From Acidimicrobiales bacterium (lineage in GTDB: Bacteria > Actinomycetota > Acidimicrobiia > Acidimicrobiales > AC-9): 64,000 nucleotides of DNA. The notes beneath the pieces were generated by a model. The model did no database searches, had not been told where the DNA came from, and saw only the letters and a list, made by a program, of their open reading frames with translations. This document shows positions 48,163-56,828 of the stretch, one piece after another (the first letter of the stretch is position 1; every line of letters begins with the position of its first letter). The DNA lies in assembly GCA_036270875.1 (NCBI GenBank), contig DATBBR010000031.1:25474-89473 (forward strand). Reading direction: 5' to 3'. Both the position numbers and the translations under genes were made by a program.

Positions 48163-49563
48163 ATGAGTGACGTGTCAGCCGGTGGTGAGCAGCGGGTCGA
48201 GCACGACTCGATGGGCGAGGTCCGAGTTCCGGCCGCCGCCCGGTGGGGGGCCCAGACCCAACGAGCGGTCGAGAACTTTCCCATCTCGGGGATGCGCATC
48301 GATCGCTCGTTGATCGCCGCCCTGGCGGCCATAAAGGCGGCGGCCGCCCAGGTCAACGCGCGGCTAGGGGTCATCGACGCCGACGTCGCCGAGGCCCTCC
48401 ATCAGGCCGCCATCGAGGTGGAAGGCGGCCGGTGGGACGACCACTTCCCGGCCGACGTGTTCCAGACGGGATCCGGCACCTCCTCGAACATGAACATGAA
48501 CGAGGTCCTGGCCAATCTGGCCGGCGAGCGCCTGGGCCGCGAGATCCGACCCAACGACGAGCCCAACGCCTCGCAGTCGTCCAACGACGTCTTCCCCTCC
48601 GCCATCCACGTCGCCGCCTGCCGCGAGATCGTGTCGGGGCTCATTCCCGCCCTCGAGCACCTCTGCGAGGTCCTGCGCGAGCGAAGTCGCCGCTTCTCCC
48701 CCGTGGTGAAGGCGGGCCGGACCCACCTGATGGACGCCACCCCGGTGACCCTCGGGCAGGAGTTCGGCGGGTACGCCTCGGCCACCGAGAACGGCGTCGA
48801 GCGCCTGCGCGACTCCCTGCCGCGAGTCGGCGAGCTGCCTCTCGGGGGCACCGCGGTCGGGACCGGCCTGAACGCCCCTGAAGGTTTCGCGTCGGGCGTG
48901 ATCGAGGAGCTGGCCACCAGGCTGGGGCTGCCGCTGACCGAGGCACGGGACCACTTCGAGATCCAGGGCACCCGCGACGCACTGGTCGAGGCGTCAGGCG
49001 TGCTGCGCACGGTGGCCGTGTCCCTGTACAAGATCTGCAACGACCTGCGATGGATGGCGAGCGGCCCCCGGGCAGGGCTGGCCGAGATCCGTCTGCCCGA
49101 CCTCCAACCCGGATCCTCGATCATGCCCGGGAAGGTCAATCCGGTCGTGCCCGAGGCGGTCTGCCAGGTCGTCGCCCAGGTGATCGGGAACGACGCCGCC
49201 GTGGCCTTCGGGGGCGCGGCGGGCAACTTCGAGCTCAATGTGATGCTGCCGGTGATCGCTCGCAACCTGCTCGAGTCCGTGCGCCTGCTGACCGCCGCCA
49301 GCCGCGCCCTTGCCGACAGATGCGTCACCGGCATCGAGGCCGACGAGGAGCGGTGCCGGACCTACGCCCTCTCGTCACCGGCCATCGCCACTGCCCTCAA
49401 CCCCTACATCGGCTACGAGCAGGCGGCCAGGGTGGTGAAGAAGGCGATCGCAGAGGGCAAGGACCTGCGCACCGTCGTGCTCGAGATGGGTTTGCTCAGC
49501 GAGGACGAGGTCGACAAGGCCCTCGACGTCGAGGCCATGACCCGAGGCGGCATAGTGCGCTGA
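48163..49563 (+). CDS. fumC: Class II fumarate hydratase
   Basis: 466 residues. It begins [23 protein letters not shown] and has [44 protein letters not shown] and the superfamily signature [12 protein letters not shown] with the catalytic-loop Ser. It hydrates fumarate to malate in the TCA cycle. The start at 48163 matches the -10 box; the upstream open frame is a shadow. Confidence 0.95.
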   Translation: MSDVSAGGEQRVEHDSMGEVRVPAAARWGAQTQRAVENFPISGMRIDRSLIAALAAIKAAAAQVNARLGVIDADVAEALHQAAIEVEGGRWDDHFPADVFQTGSGTSSNMNMNEVLANLAGERLGREIRPNDEPNASQSSNDVFPSAIHVAACREIVSGLIPALEHLCEVLRERSRRFSPVVKAGRTHLMDATPVTLGQEFGGYASATENGVERLRDSLPRVGELPLGGTAVGTGLNAPEGFASGVIEELATRLGLPLTEARDHFEIQGTRDALVEASGVLRTVAVSLYKICNDLRWMASGPRAGLAEIRLPDLQPGSSIMPGKVNPVVPEAVCQVVAQVIGNDAAVAFGGAAGNFELNVMLPVIARNLLESVRLLTAASRALADRCVTGIEADEERCRTYALSSPAIATALNPYIGYEQAARVVKKAIAEGKDLRTVVLEMGLLSEDEVDKALDVEAMTRGGIVR

Positions 49564-49612
49564 GCACGGGTCGGGGCCGGGGGAACCAGGGGTGCCCGTT
49601 GGTAAGGTCGCC

Positions 49613-50419
49613 ATGGTGCATCCCATCGAGCGGCTCCGCTACGTGGCCAGGGCGGAGGGAGCCGGTCCGGGATCGCTCGCCGCCGAGGCGGCGCACGCGC
49701 TGGCGGGCTTCGCCGACGATCCCGCGGCGCTCGTCACCGCCTGCCGGCGCCTGGTCGATCGCCACCCGACCGCGGGGCCCCTGTGGTCGCTGGCGTGCCG
49801 GGTGCTGGCCGCGACGGATCCGCAGCAGGAGGTGTGGAAGGTGGCGGACGAGCTCGAGTCCGACCCCACGCCCCTCGCCCTGGCCGATCGCATCCCCGGC
49901 GACGCGACGGTGGTGGTGCTCGGTTGGCCCGAGCTGGTTGGTCGCGCCCTCGTCCGTCGTGGCGACCTACGAGTCCTCCTGGTCGACACCCTCGGCGAGG
50001 GGTCGAGCCTGGCCCGGCGCCTGCGGTCGTCGGGGAGCGAGGTGCTCGAGGTGCCCGAGTCGGGCCTGGGCAGCGCCGTGGTCGACGCCGACCTGGCCGT
50101 GCTGGAGGCCTCGCTGCTGAGCGGAAGACAGCTCGTCTCGGTCGCCGGGGCGAGGGCGGCCGCCTCCGTGGCCCGGCTGGCATCACGACCCGTCTGGGTC
50201 GTCGCCGGCACCGGACGGGTGCTGCCCGCCCGGCTGGGGGAGGCGGTGTGGCGGCGCCTCGACGATGATCCCGATCCGCCCTGGGATCGCGAGGACGAGA
50301 TCGTTCCCGTTGATCTCGTCGATTGCATCGTCGGACCCTCGGGAGCTCAGGCACCGGCCGAGGCCCTGCGGCGGATGGACTGCCCGGTCACCCCCGAGCT
50401 GCTCCGGCAGGTCGGCTGA
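49613..50419 (+). CDS. Conserved hypothetical protein, eIF2B-alpha/MtnA-like fold
   Basis: 268 residues that I cannot name. The second half resembles the C-terminal Rossmann-like domain of the eIF2B/methylthioribose-1-phosphate isomerase family: VLLVDTLGEGSSLARRLR, then SAVVDADLAVLEASLLSGRQLVSVAG and RPVWVVAGTGRVLPARL, as where sugar phosphates bind in that fold. The N-terminal 90 residues are helical. A catalytic Cys/Asp pair is not obvious. ATG 49613 follows GGTAAGG. Confidence 0.55.
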   Translation: MVHPIERLRYVARAEGAGPGSLAAEAAHALAGFADDPAALVTACRRLVDRHPTAGPLWSLACRVLAATDPQQEVWKVADELESDPTPLALADRIPGDATVVVLGWPELVGRALVRRGDLRVLLVDTLGEGSSLARRLRSSGSEVLEVPESGLGSAVVDADLAVLEASLLSGRQLVSVAGARAAASVARLASRPVWVVAGTGRVLPARLGEAVWRRLDDDPDPPWDREDEIVPVDLVDCIVGPSGAQAPAEALRRMDCPVTPELLRQVG

Positions 50420-50439
50420 GCCTCCCGCTCGCTGGCCGC

Positions 50440-50445
50440 TAGCGT
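50440..50445 (+). promoter_or_regulatory. -10 box TAGCGT, leaderless start at 50454
   Basis: TAGCGT is followed by 8 bases and ATG 50454, with no Shine-Dalgarno sequence. Confidence 0.42.
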
Positions 50446-50453
50446 CCCAGTTC

Positions 50454-51128
50454 ATGGGCGAGATCATCGAGTTCCCGAGCAACGGCGGCACAGCCCAGGG
50501 CTACCTGGCCACGGAGGGCACGGGCCCGGGCGTCGTCGTCATCCAGGAGTACTGGGGGCTGGTCGACCACATCAAGGAGGTGTGCGACCGCTTCGCCGCC
50601 CAGGGCTTCGTGGCCCTGGCGCCGGACCTCTTCCACGGTCAGCAGGCCCGGGAGCCCGACGAGGCCGGCAAGCTGATGATGGCCATGCGCCTCGACCAGG
50701 CGGCCAAGGACATGAGCGGCGCGGTCGACGCGGTCAAGGCGCGCTCCTCGAGCCGGGGGGTGGGCGTGATCGGGTTCTGCATGGGTGGCGGGCTGGCGCT
50801 CGTCCTGGCCTGCGAACGTCCCGATCTGGTGAAGGCCGTCGTTCCCTTCTACGGGCTGATCCCCTGGCCCGACCTCCAGCCCGACTACTCCAAGCTCGAC
50901 GCCGCCGTCCAGGGCCACTTCGCCGAGCACGACGACATGGCCGGTCCCAAGGCGGCGCGAGAGCTGGAGGACACGCTGACGGGCCTGGGCAAGCGGGCCC
51001 GGATGTACATCTATCCCGGCACGCAGCACGCCTTCTTCAACGACCACCGGCCCGAGGTGTTCGACGCCACCGCCTCCCGGGAGGCCTGGGAGAAGGTGCT
51101 GCCCTTCCTGCGCGACGAGCTGCACTGA
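50454..51128 (+). CDS. Dienelactone hydrolase family protein
   Basis: 224 residues of alpha/beta hydrolase fold. The nucleophile is Cys in GFCMGGG, typical of dienelactone hydrolases rather than Ser esterases, and the catalytic His lies in YPGTQHAFFNDHRPEVFD. GVVVIQEYWGLVDHIKEVCDRFA is the family N-terminal block. It opens lactones such as dienelactone; the exact substrate is unknown. The start matches a leaderless promoter. Confidence 0.88.
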   Translation: MGEIIEFPSNGGTAQGYLATEGTGPGVVVIQEYWGLVDHIKEVCDRFAAQGFVALAPDLFHGQQAREPDEAGKLMMAMRLDQAAKDMSGAVDAVKARSSSRGVGVIGFCMGGGLALVLACERPDLVKAVVPFYGLIPWPDLQPDYSKLDAAVQGHFAEHDDMAGPKAARELEDTLTGLGKRARMYIYPGTQHAFFNDHRPEVFDATASREAWEKVLPFLRDELH

Positions 51129-51175
51129 GCCCTCGCCGCCAACGGCACGGCTTGGCGGCGGTGCGGGGGCGCCCG

Positions 51176-51181
51176 TAGCAT
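51176..51181 (+). promoter_or_regulatory. -10 box TAGCAT, leaderless start at 51189
   Basis: TAGCAT is followed by 7 bases and ATG 51189, with no Shine-Dalgarno sequence. Confidence 0.43.
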
Positions 51182-51188
51182 CCGTTCC

Positions 51189-52127
51189 ATGTCAGCGCGA
51201 TCCAGGGATCTGCCCCGCCGCTCCTGCCTCTCCGTGCCCGGCTCCAGCGAGCGCTTCCTCGAGAAGGCCCCCACGGTGGCGGCCGACATGACGTTCCTCG
51301 ATCTCGAGGACTCGGTCGCGCCCCTCGAGAAGGAGTCGGCCCGCTCCAAGGTGGTCGACGCCATCAAGAACCAGGACTGGGGCGAGCGGGTGATGTGTGT
51401 ACGGGTGAACGCCTGGGACACCAAGTGGACCTACGGCGACGTCGCCGAGGTCGTCGGCAACGCCGGGGAGCGCCTCGAAGAGGTCATGCTGCCCAAGACC
51501 CAGTCGGCTGCCGAGGTCGTTGCTCTCGACCTCCTTCTTTCCCAGGTCGAGGCCAACGCCGGGTTGCCCGCCGGTCACATCGGCATCGAGGCCCAGATCG
51601 AGACCACCCGGGGCCTCATCAACGTCGAGGAGATCTGCGCCGCCTCCCCCCGGCTGGAGACGATCGTGTTCGGGCCGGCCGACTTCGCCGCCTCGATGGA
51701 GATGCCGGTGCTGACCGGAGGGGTCTCGATCCCTGAGTACCCGGGCGATCATTTCCACTACGTGTTCTCCAAGATCCTCATGGCCGGGCGAGCCAACGGC
51801 CTGCAGGTCATCGACGGTCCTTTCCTCAAGATCAGAGAGCTCGACGCGCTCCGCGAGTACTGCATGCGGACGCGGACCCTCGGCTACGACGGCAAGTGGG
51901 CGCTCAATCCGGACCAGGTGACCGTGCTGAACGAGGTGTACTCGCCCACCCAGGAGCAGTACGACCGGGCCCTGGCGATCCTCGCCGCCTACCGCCAGGC
52001 GACCGAGGACGATCGCAAGGGCGCGGTGATGTTCGGCGACGAGATGATCGACGAGGCCAGCCGCAAGATGGCGGTCAAGTTCGTGACCAGGGGAGAGCGG
52101 GCGGGGCTGACCCCGAGCTCCGGCTAG
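51189..52127 (+). CDS. CoA-ester lyase, L-malyl-CoA/beta-methylmalyl-CoA lyase candidate (CitE/HpcH family)
   Basis: 312 residues. RRSCLSVPGSSERFLEKAP, DLEDSVAPLEKESAR, CVRVNAWDTKWTYGD, MLPKTQSAAEV, the metal Glu in IEAQIETTRGLINVEEI and FGPADFAASMEMP form the citrate-lyase-beta family TIM barrel. The sequence is closest in feel to Mcl of actinobacteria, which cleaves beta-methylmalyl-CoA to glyoxylate plus propionyl-CoA in the ethylmalonyl-CoA pathway. Methylsuccinyl-CoA-dehydrogenase and MaoC candidates nearby support this. It starts leaderless. Confidence 0.8.
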   Translation: MSARSRDLPRRSCLSVPGSSERFLEKAPTVAADMTFLDLEDSVAPLEKESARSKVVDAIKNQDWGERVMCVRVNAWDTKWTYGDVAEVVGNAGERLEEVMLPKTQSAAEVVALDLLLSQVEANAGLPAGHIGIEAQIETTRGLINVEEICAASPRLETIVFGPADFAASMEMPVLTGGVSIPEYPGDHFHYVFSKILMAGRANGLQVIDGPFLKIRELDALREYCMRTRTLGYDGKWALNPDQVTVLNEVYSPTQEQYDRALAILAAYRQATEDDRKGAVMFGDEMIDEASRKMAVKFVTRGERAGLTPSSG

Positions 52128-52149
52128 CGGGGTCACCACGACCCCGACC

Positions 52150-52866
52150 ATGCCTGACGACCCGCTCGATCGACCCGGCATCGACGCCGTGGTGCCGGCG
52201 CGCAACGAGGCGGCCACGGTGGCGACGGTCGTCGAGGCGTGCCGGCGGTGCTCCGCCGTGCGCGAGGTGATCGTGGTCGACGACGGCTCGGTCGACGACA
52301 CCGCCGAGCGGGCGGCTGCCGCCGGGGCCAAGGTCATCCATCGTGGCGACGCGGGCCAGGCGGCAGGCGGCTCGAAGGCGCACGCAATGGAGGCGGGGGT
52401 TGCCGCCTCGGACGCGCCCGCCCTGCTTTTCGTCGACGGCGACCTGCTGGGCCTGACCGGCGATCACCTCGAGCAGATCTGTCGCCCCTTCCTCGACGGC
52501 ACGGCGACGATGTCGGTGGGCTGGTTCGACTACGGAGCGTGGAACCCGCTGGTGCTCCGGCTACCCCCGACGACAGGAGAGCGGGTCGTGCCGCGCTGGG
52601 TCTTCGAGGCCATCCCACCGGAGAAGCGGGACGGCTACACGATCGAGATCATGATCAACGAGGTGATCGCCGAGAGGCGCCTGCCGACGACGGCCAGGAT
52701 CATGCGCGGCGTGACCCATCGCACCAAGCGCCAGAAGCTCGGCCGCCTGGAGGGGTACCGGCGCACGTGGGAGATGTTCTGGACGCTGCTGTCGGTGCCC
52801 ATCACCGGCGTGGTCCGCTGGAGGACCTACTGGTTCTACCTGCGGGGCCTCACCGTGGAGAGCTGA
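52150..52866 (+). CDS. Family 2 glycosyltransferase (glucosyl-3-phosphoglycerate-synthase-like)
   Basis: 238 residues. The GT-A domain has AVVPARNEAATVATVVEAC, VIVVDDGSVDDT and the metal-binding DGDLLGL in LLFVDGDLL. A C-terminal segment ending in TYWFYLRGL has a hydrophobic patch. It transfers an activated sugar to an unknown acceptor. It begins 22 bases after the lyase gene, so it may be co-transcribed. Confidence 0.75.
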   Translation: MPDDPLDRPGIDAVVPARNEAATVATVVEACRRCSAVREVIVVDDGSVDDTAERAAAAGAKVIHRGDAGQAAGGSKAHAMEAGVAASDAPALLFVDGDLLGLTGDHLEQICRPFLDGTATMSVGWFDYGAWNPLVLRLPPTTGERVVPRWVFEAIPPEKRDGYTIEIMINEVIAERRLPTTARIMRGVTHRTKRQKLGRLEGYRRTWEMFWTLLSVPITGVVRWRTYWFYLRGLTVES

Positions 52867-52871
52867 GCCTC

Positions 52872-54476
52872 TCAGGAGCCCGAGCGCACCAGCCGGCGGG
52901 CGATGACCTTGAGGGCGAGGGTCTCGTCGGCCCCTTCGAAGATCGAAAGGACCCGGGCGTCGACGAAGAACCGGCTCACCGGGAACTCCTCCGCGTAGCC
53001 CATCCCGCCGTGGATCTGCATGGCCTCGCGCGTCACCCACTCGGCCGCCCGGCACACGTAGGCCTTGATCATGGACGCCTCCAGGGCACCTTCGCCCTTG
53101 GCCATGAGCCGGGCCACCTGGTAGGCGAACTGCCGGCTGGCCTGGATGATGACCGCCATGCGGGTGAGCTTGGCCCGGGTCAGCTGGTAGTCGAGCACCG
53201 GGGACCCGAAGACCACCCGGTCGGTGGCGTAGGCGTAGGCCGCCTCGTAGGCGGCCTGCATCACGCCGAGGGCGCGAGCCGCGGTCTGAAGCCGTCCGTT
53301 CTCGAACCCCTCCATCTGGTAGTAGAAGCCCCTTCCCTGGCCCTCGGCTCCTCCGATGAGGCAGTCGTCGGGGACCCACCAGCCCTCGAACGCAAGCTCA
53401 TACGAGTGCATCCCCCGGTAGCCGATGGTGTCGATGGGGCGGCCCTCGAGACGTCCGGGCGCGCCGGCCCGACCCTCGGCTGCGGGGTCCTGGGTGAGCA
53501 CGAAACCGTGACCGTCGCCGCGGGGCTTGGGGACCACGAACAGCGACAGGCCGCGGTGGGCCTTGGCCCGGTCGGGATCCGTGCGGGCCAGCAGCATCAG
53601 CACGTCGGCCCGAGCCGCGAAGGTGCACCAGGTCTTCACTCCGTTGATCACCCAGCCACCGTCGCCGCGCTCGGCCGTGACCTTGATGCCGGCGACGTCC
53701 GAGCCGAAGTCCGGCTCGGTGACCGCCACGGCCGCCATGGCCTCGCCACTGGCGAGCTTGGGGAGCCAGTGCTGCTTCTGCTCCTCGGTACCGCCCTTGA
53801 TGAGGGCCCGGGTGAGGATCTCCGGCCGGGTCACGAGCGAGCCGCCGGCCCCGAGCGACCCTCGGGACAGCTCCTCGGTGGCGACGACCATGCCCATGTA
53901 GTCGCTCTCGCCGCCCGCCGCGAAGCCGCCGTACTCGGCCGGCACCGAGAGGCCGAAGGCGCCCATCTCGGCCAGGCCGGCGATGATCTCCTCGGGGATG
54001 TCCTCGTTGTGACGATGGATGGCCTCGGCCACGGGCTTGATCCGGTCCTCGGCGAACCGGCGGAACGTGTCCTGGACCATCTCGAAGTCGGCGTCGAGGT
54101 GTCGCGGGCCCTCCTCCCCGGCCAGGTCGGCCAGGACCCCGGACGACCGGTACGCCCGGACGAACGGCAGCGTGGCGTCGAGGTGCCCAGGCTCGGTCCC
54201 CCACTCGTCCTCCCGCCCCAGCGTCCGAGCGAGGAGGTCCTGGACGGCGTCGGCCACGAACGCGCAAGCCAGCATGGCCTCGACCTCGCCCTTCGACCCG
54301 TAGTCGAGCACGGCGCGGGCGCACTCGACGGACGCGGCCGCATGGGCCAGGTCGTAGGCGACGACCTGGTGCTCGTCGGGACCGCCGGCGGCCGCCAGGT
54401 GTCTCGCCGCGGCCTCGACGGCGGCCGTGGCCTGCTCGACGACGAGGGCGGCGGCATCCAGGTCGGGCGGGATCAT
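52872..54476 (-). CDS. Acyl-CoA dehydrogenase, (2S)-methylsuccinyl-CoA dehydrogenase candidate
   Basis: 534 residues, clearly longer than ordinary ~380-residue acyl-CoA dehydrogenases. The first ~140 residues are an extra helical domain, as in Mcd of the ethylmalonyl-CoA pathway. Then come the usual helical and beta domains (VAVTEPDFGSDVAGIKV, WVINGVKTWCTFAARAD, IGYRGMHSYELAFEGWWVP), the flavin-binding region and REAMQIHGGMGYAEEFPVSRFFVDAR, with the catalytic-loop end FEGADET. ATG 54476 lies 7 bases after a TAACCT box. Confidence 0.8.
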   Translation of the reverse strand: MIPPDLDAAALVVEQATAAVEAAARHLAAAGGPDEHQVVAYDLAHAAASVECARAVLDYGSKGEVEAMLACAFVADAVQDLLARTLGREDEWGTEPGHLDATLPFVRAYRSSGVLADLAGEEGPRHLDADFEMVQDTFRRFAEDRIKPVAEAIHRHNEDIPEEIIAGLAEMGAFGLSVPAEYGGFAAGGESDYMGMVVATEELSRGSLGAGGSLVTRPEILTRALIKGGTEEQKQHWLPKLASGEAMAAVAVTEPDFGSDVAGIKVTAERGDGGWVINGVKTWCTFAARADVLMLLARTDPDRAKAHRGLSLFVVPKPRGDGHGFVLTQDPAAEGRAGAPGRLEGRPIDTIGYRGMHSYELAFEGWWVPDDCLIGGAEGQGRGFYYQMEGFENGRLQTAARALGVMQAAYEAAYAYATDRVVFGSPVLDYQLTRAKLTRMAVIIQASRQFAYQVARLMAKGEGALEASMIKAYVCRAAEWVTREAMQIHGGMGYAEEFPVSRFFVDARVLSIFEGADETLALKVIARRLVRSGS

Positions 54477-54483
54477 GCCGCGC

Positions 54484-54489
54484 AGGTTA
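54484..54489 (-). promoter_or_regulatory. -10 box TAACCT, leaderless start of the methylsuccinyl-CoA dehydrogenase candidate
   Basis: On the minus strand TAACCT is followed by 7 bases and ATG 54476. It overlaps the 3' end of the methyltransferase gene. Confidence 0.42.
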
Positions 54490-55134
54490 CCGATCCTGTC
54501 GGCGGGCCAGCACCGTGACGAGTGGAGGGAGAACGACCGCGTCGTCTCCCGGGTCGACGTCGGTGAGGCTGGCGAGATAGTCGGTCACAGGCCCCGGCCC
54601 GGCACCAGCAGGGGCCTCGGCCCAGGCGTCGACCAGCTCGAGTTTGCCCCGGCGAACCAGCGCCGGCAGCACCGCGCCGAGGTCGGGGTGCGGAGCGTCG
54701 GGCATGGACAGCGGGTTGCCGCCAACCCTGCCGGCGCTGGTGATCGGCTCCTGGGCGACCACCCACCCACCCGCCCGAACGGCGTTGGCCATCCGGCTCA
54801 GCACGGCCGCCGGCTCGATCACGTGCATGAGCACGAAGCGGCAGAAGGCCAGGTCCACCGGTTCGGGTAGCAGCAGGTCCTCGCCGGCCTGGGTGATGGC
54901 CAGCACCTGGGTGTGGGCCGCGGCGGTCTTTGCCACCTCGTCCCGGGCGCGAGGGTCGTTGTCGACCGCGTACACCCGCCCCGTGCGTCCCACCATCTCG
55001 GCCAGGGCCACGCTCACGTCACCGCCGCCCGCGCCGACATCGACACAGCGCCAGCCCTCTCCGACGCCCAGCCGTTCCAGGGCAGTGGCCAGGGGGCGGC
55101 GATAGACGTCATTTCGGAGCCCCAGCTCGGTCAT
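54487..55134 (-). CDS. Class I SAM-dependent methyltransferase
   Basis: 215 residues. The SAM loop is CVDVGAGGGDVSVALAE, the acidic strand end YAVDNDPRA, with the post-II segment LAFCRFVLMHVIEPAAVL and a motif III-like GGWVVAQEP. It resembles ubiquinone/UbiE-like methyltransferases, but the substrate is unknown. It is divergent from the acyl-CoA dehydrogenase gene at 55201. Confidence 0.82.
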   Translation of the reverse strand: MTELGLRNDVYRRPLATALERLGVGEGWRCVDVGAGGGDVSVALAEMVGRTGRVYAVDNDPRARDEVAKTAAAHTQVLAITQAGEDLLLPEPVDLAFCRFVLMHVIEPAAVLSRMANAVRAGGWVVAQEPITSAGRVGGNPLSMPDAPHPDLGAVLPALVRRGKLELVDAWAEAPAGAGPGPVTDYLASLTDVDPGDDAVVLPPLVTVLARRQDR

Positions 55135-55187
55135 GCAGGCTCTACCGCCTCGCCGACCTCGCCAATGGCCACGGGCATGCCCGACGG

Positions 55188-55193
55188 TAGCCT
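55188..55193 (+). promoter_or_regulatory. -10 box TAGCCT, leaderless start of the acyl-CoA dehydrogenase
   Basis: TAGCCT is followed by 7 bases and GTG 55201, with no Shine-Dalgarno sequence. It favours GTG 55201 over the upstream ATG codons at 55165 and 55177. Confidence 0.45.
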
Positions 55194-55200
55194 GTCGCCC

Positions 55201-56358
55201 GTGCCGAGCCGAACCGATCCGGTGGTGGCCGACGACCTCGTCGAGGCCGTGCGCGCCTTTGTGGCCAAGGAGGTGAACCCGGTCGCATCGGAGCTCGAGC
55301 ACGCTGACGCCTATCCGAGCGAGCTGGTGGAGGCCATGCGCGAACTGGGCCTCTTCGGGTGCCTGGTCCCAGTCGAGCACGGAGGGTTCGGCCTCGACAC
55401 CGTGACCTACTCCCGGATCGTGGCCGAGCTGGCCGCGGGCTGGATGTCGCTCACGGGCGTGCTCAACACCCACATGATCGTCGCCACCCTCCTCGATCGG
55501 CACGGGACGCCCGAGCAGCAGGCCGCCTGGCTGCCTCGCCTGGCCACGGGCGAGGTCCGGGGGGCGCTGTCGCTCAGCGAGCCCGACGCCGGCAGCGATA
55601 CCGCCGCGCTCCGCTGCCGGGCCCGGCCGGACGGCGACACCTACGTGCTCGACGGCACGAAGATGTGGGTCACCAACGGCGAGCGGGCCGGGCTCGTGGC
55701 CCTGGCCGCCCGGGCGCCCGAAGGCGTCACCTGCTTCATGGTCGAGAAGCAGCCCGGCCCGAGCTCGGGTGGCATCACCGTGTCCCGGCGGATCGGGAAG
55801 CTCGGCTACAAGGGTGTCGAGACCGTCGAGATGTCCTACGACGGCCACGTGGTGCCCGCCAGCGCCGTGCTCGGAGGAGAGGCGGGGCTCGGCAAGGGAC
55901 TGCCCCAGATCCTGGGCGGGCTCGAGCTCGGGCGGGTGAACATCGCCGCCCGCGCCTGCGGGGTGGCGGGAGCGGCGTTCGACGCGGCCATCCGCTACGC
56001 CCAGCAGCGGGAGGCCTTCGGGGTGCCGATCGCCCGCCACCAAGCCATTCAGTTCAAGCTGGCCGACATGGCGACCAAGCTGGAGGCGGCCCGCCTCCTG
56101 ACCCGCTCGGCCGCCGAGAAGCTCGACGCTGGCGAGCGCGCCGACGTGGAGGCGGGCATGGCCAAGCTCTTCGCGTCGGAGGCGGCGCTGGAGATCGCCA
56201 CCGAGTCGATGCGCATCCACGGCGGCTACGGGTACAGCACCGAGCTGCCTGTCGAGCGGTACTTCCGGGACGCCCCCCTGATGATCATCGGCGAGGGGAC
56301 GAACGAGATCCAGCGCATGGTGATCGCCCGGGGCCTGCTCCGTCGCCGTTCCCTCTGA
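55201..56358 (+). CDS. Acyl-CoA dehydrogenase
   Basis: 385 residues, the usual length. SLSEPDAGSDTAAL, MWVTNGERAGLVALAAR, IGKLGYKGVETVEMSYDG, AIRYAQQREAFGVPIARHQAIQFKLADM, SMRIHGGYGYSTELPVERYFRDA and IGEGTNEIQRMVIAR are all present, including the Gly-Glu-Gly-Thr catalytic-end motif. It oxidises an acyl-CoA with FAD and passes electrons to ETF. Substrate chain length is not inferable. Confidence 0.9.
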   Translation: MPSRTDPVVADDLVEAVRAFVAKEVNPVASELEHADAYPSELVEAMRELGLFGCLVPVEHGGFGLDTVTYSRIVAELAAGWMSLTGVLNTHMIVATLLDRHGTPEQQAAWLPRLATGEVRGALSLSEPDAGSDTAALRCRARPDGDTYVLDGTKMWVTNGERAGLVALAARAPEGVTCFMVEKQPGPSSGGITVSRRIGKLGYKGVETVEMSYDGHVVPASAVLGGEAGLGKGLPQILGGLELGRVNIAARACGVAGAAFDAAIRYAQQREAFGVPIARHQAIQFKLADMATKLEAARLLTRSAAEKLDAGERADVEAGMAKLFASEAALEIATESMRIHGGYGYSTELPVERYFRDAPLMIIGEGTNEIQRMVIARGLLRRRSL

Positions 56359-56382
56359 GAACGGGCCCCTCGAGCCGCGGGC

Positions 56383-56388
56383 TACGGT
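56383..56388 (+). promoter_or_regulatory. -10 box TACGGT, leaderless start at 56397
   Basis: TACGGT is followed by 8 bases and GTG 56397, with no Shine-Dalgarno sequence. Confidence 0.42.
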
Positions 56389-56396
56389 GGCCGCTC

Positions 56397-56828
56397 GTGA
56401 AGGTGACCATGCTGCTGTGCGACTCGGCCCAGGTGGCCGACGGGAAGCTCTTCATCCTCGGGGCCGGCTGGAGCATGATCGGTCCCGAGCCGGCCCCCTC
56501 GGCCGTCGCCCTCAAGATCGAGGTCGGCTGGCACGAGGCGCTCCAGCCCCACCACTGGGAGCTCTACCTGATCGACGCCGACGGGCGGGACGTGAACATC
56601 GACACCCCCGAGGGCCCGCGTGCGGTCGAGGTGCGGGGCGACTTCCACGTGGGACGGCCGACCGGTGTGCCCGAGGGCAGCCCGAGCGACGTCGCCTTAG
56701 CCGTCAACCTGGGCCCGGTCCCGCTGGAGGCGGGCTCGCGCTACACCTGGCGGCTCAGCATCGACGGGGAGACTGACGAGAGCTGGGAGCTCGGGTTCAG
56801 CACCAGGCCGTCGGTGCCGACGCCATGA
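56397..56828 (+). CDS. DUF6941-like conserved hypothetical protein
   Basis: 143 residues with an all-beta look: KVTMLLCDSAQVADGKLFILGAGW opens it, then VALKIEVGWHE, YLIDADGRDVN and the final YTWRLSIDGETDESWELGF. This pattern belongs to a small beta-sandwich family common in actinobacteria (DUF6941-like); its function is unknown. The gene contains an in-frame TTA leucine codon at 56697-56699, rare in this region. It overlaps the MaoC gene by 4 bases (ATGA). Confidence 0.72.
   Translation: MKVTMLLCDSAQVADGKLFILGAGWSMIGPEPAPSAVALKIEVGWHEALQPHHWELYLIDADGRDVNIDTPEGPRAVEVRGDFHVGRPTGVPEGSPSDVALAVNLGPVPLEAGSRYTWRLSIDGETDESWELGFSTRPSVPTP

Noticed and set aside
52239..54518. A 759-codon plus-strand frame
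   Set aside because: It covers the glycosyltransferase gene in another frame and the methylsuccinyl-CoA dehydrogenase candidate in antisense. It has no motif of its own.
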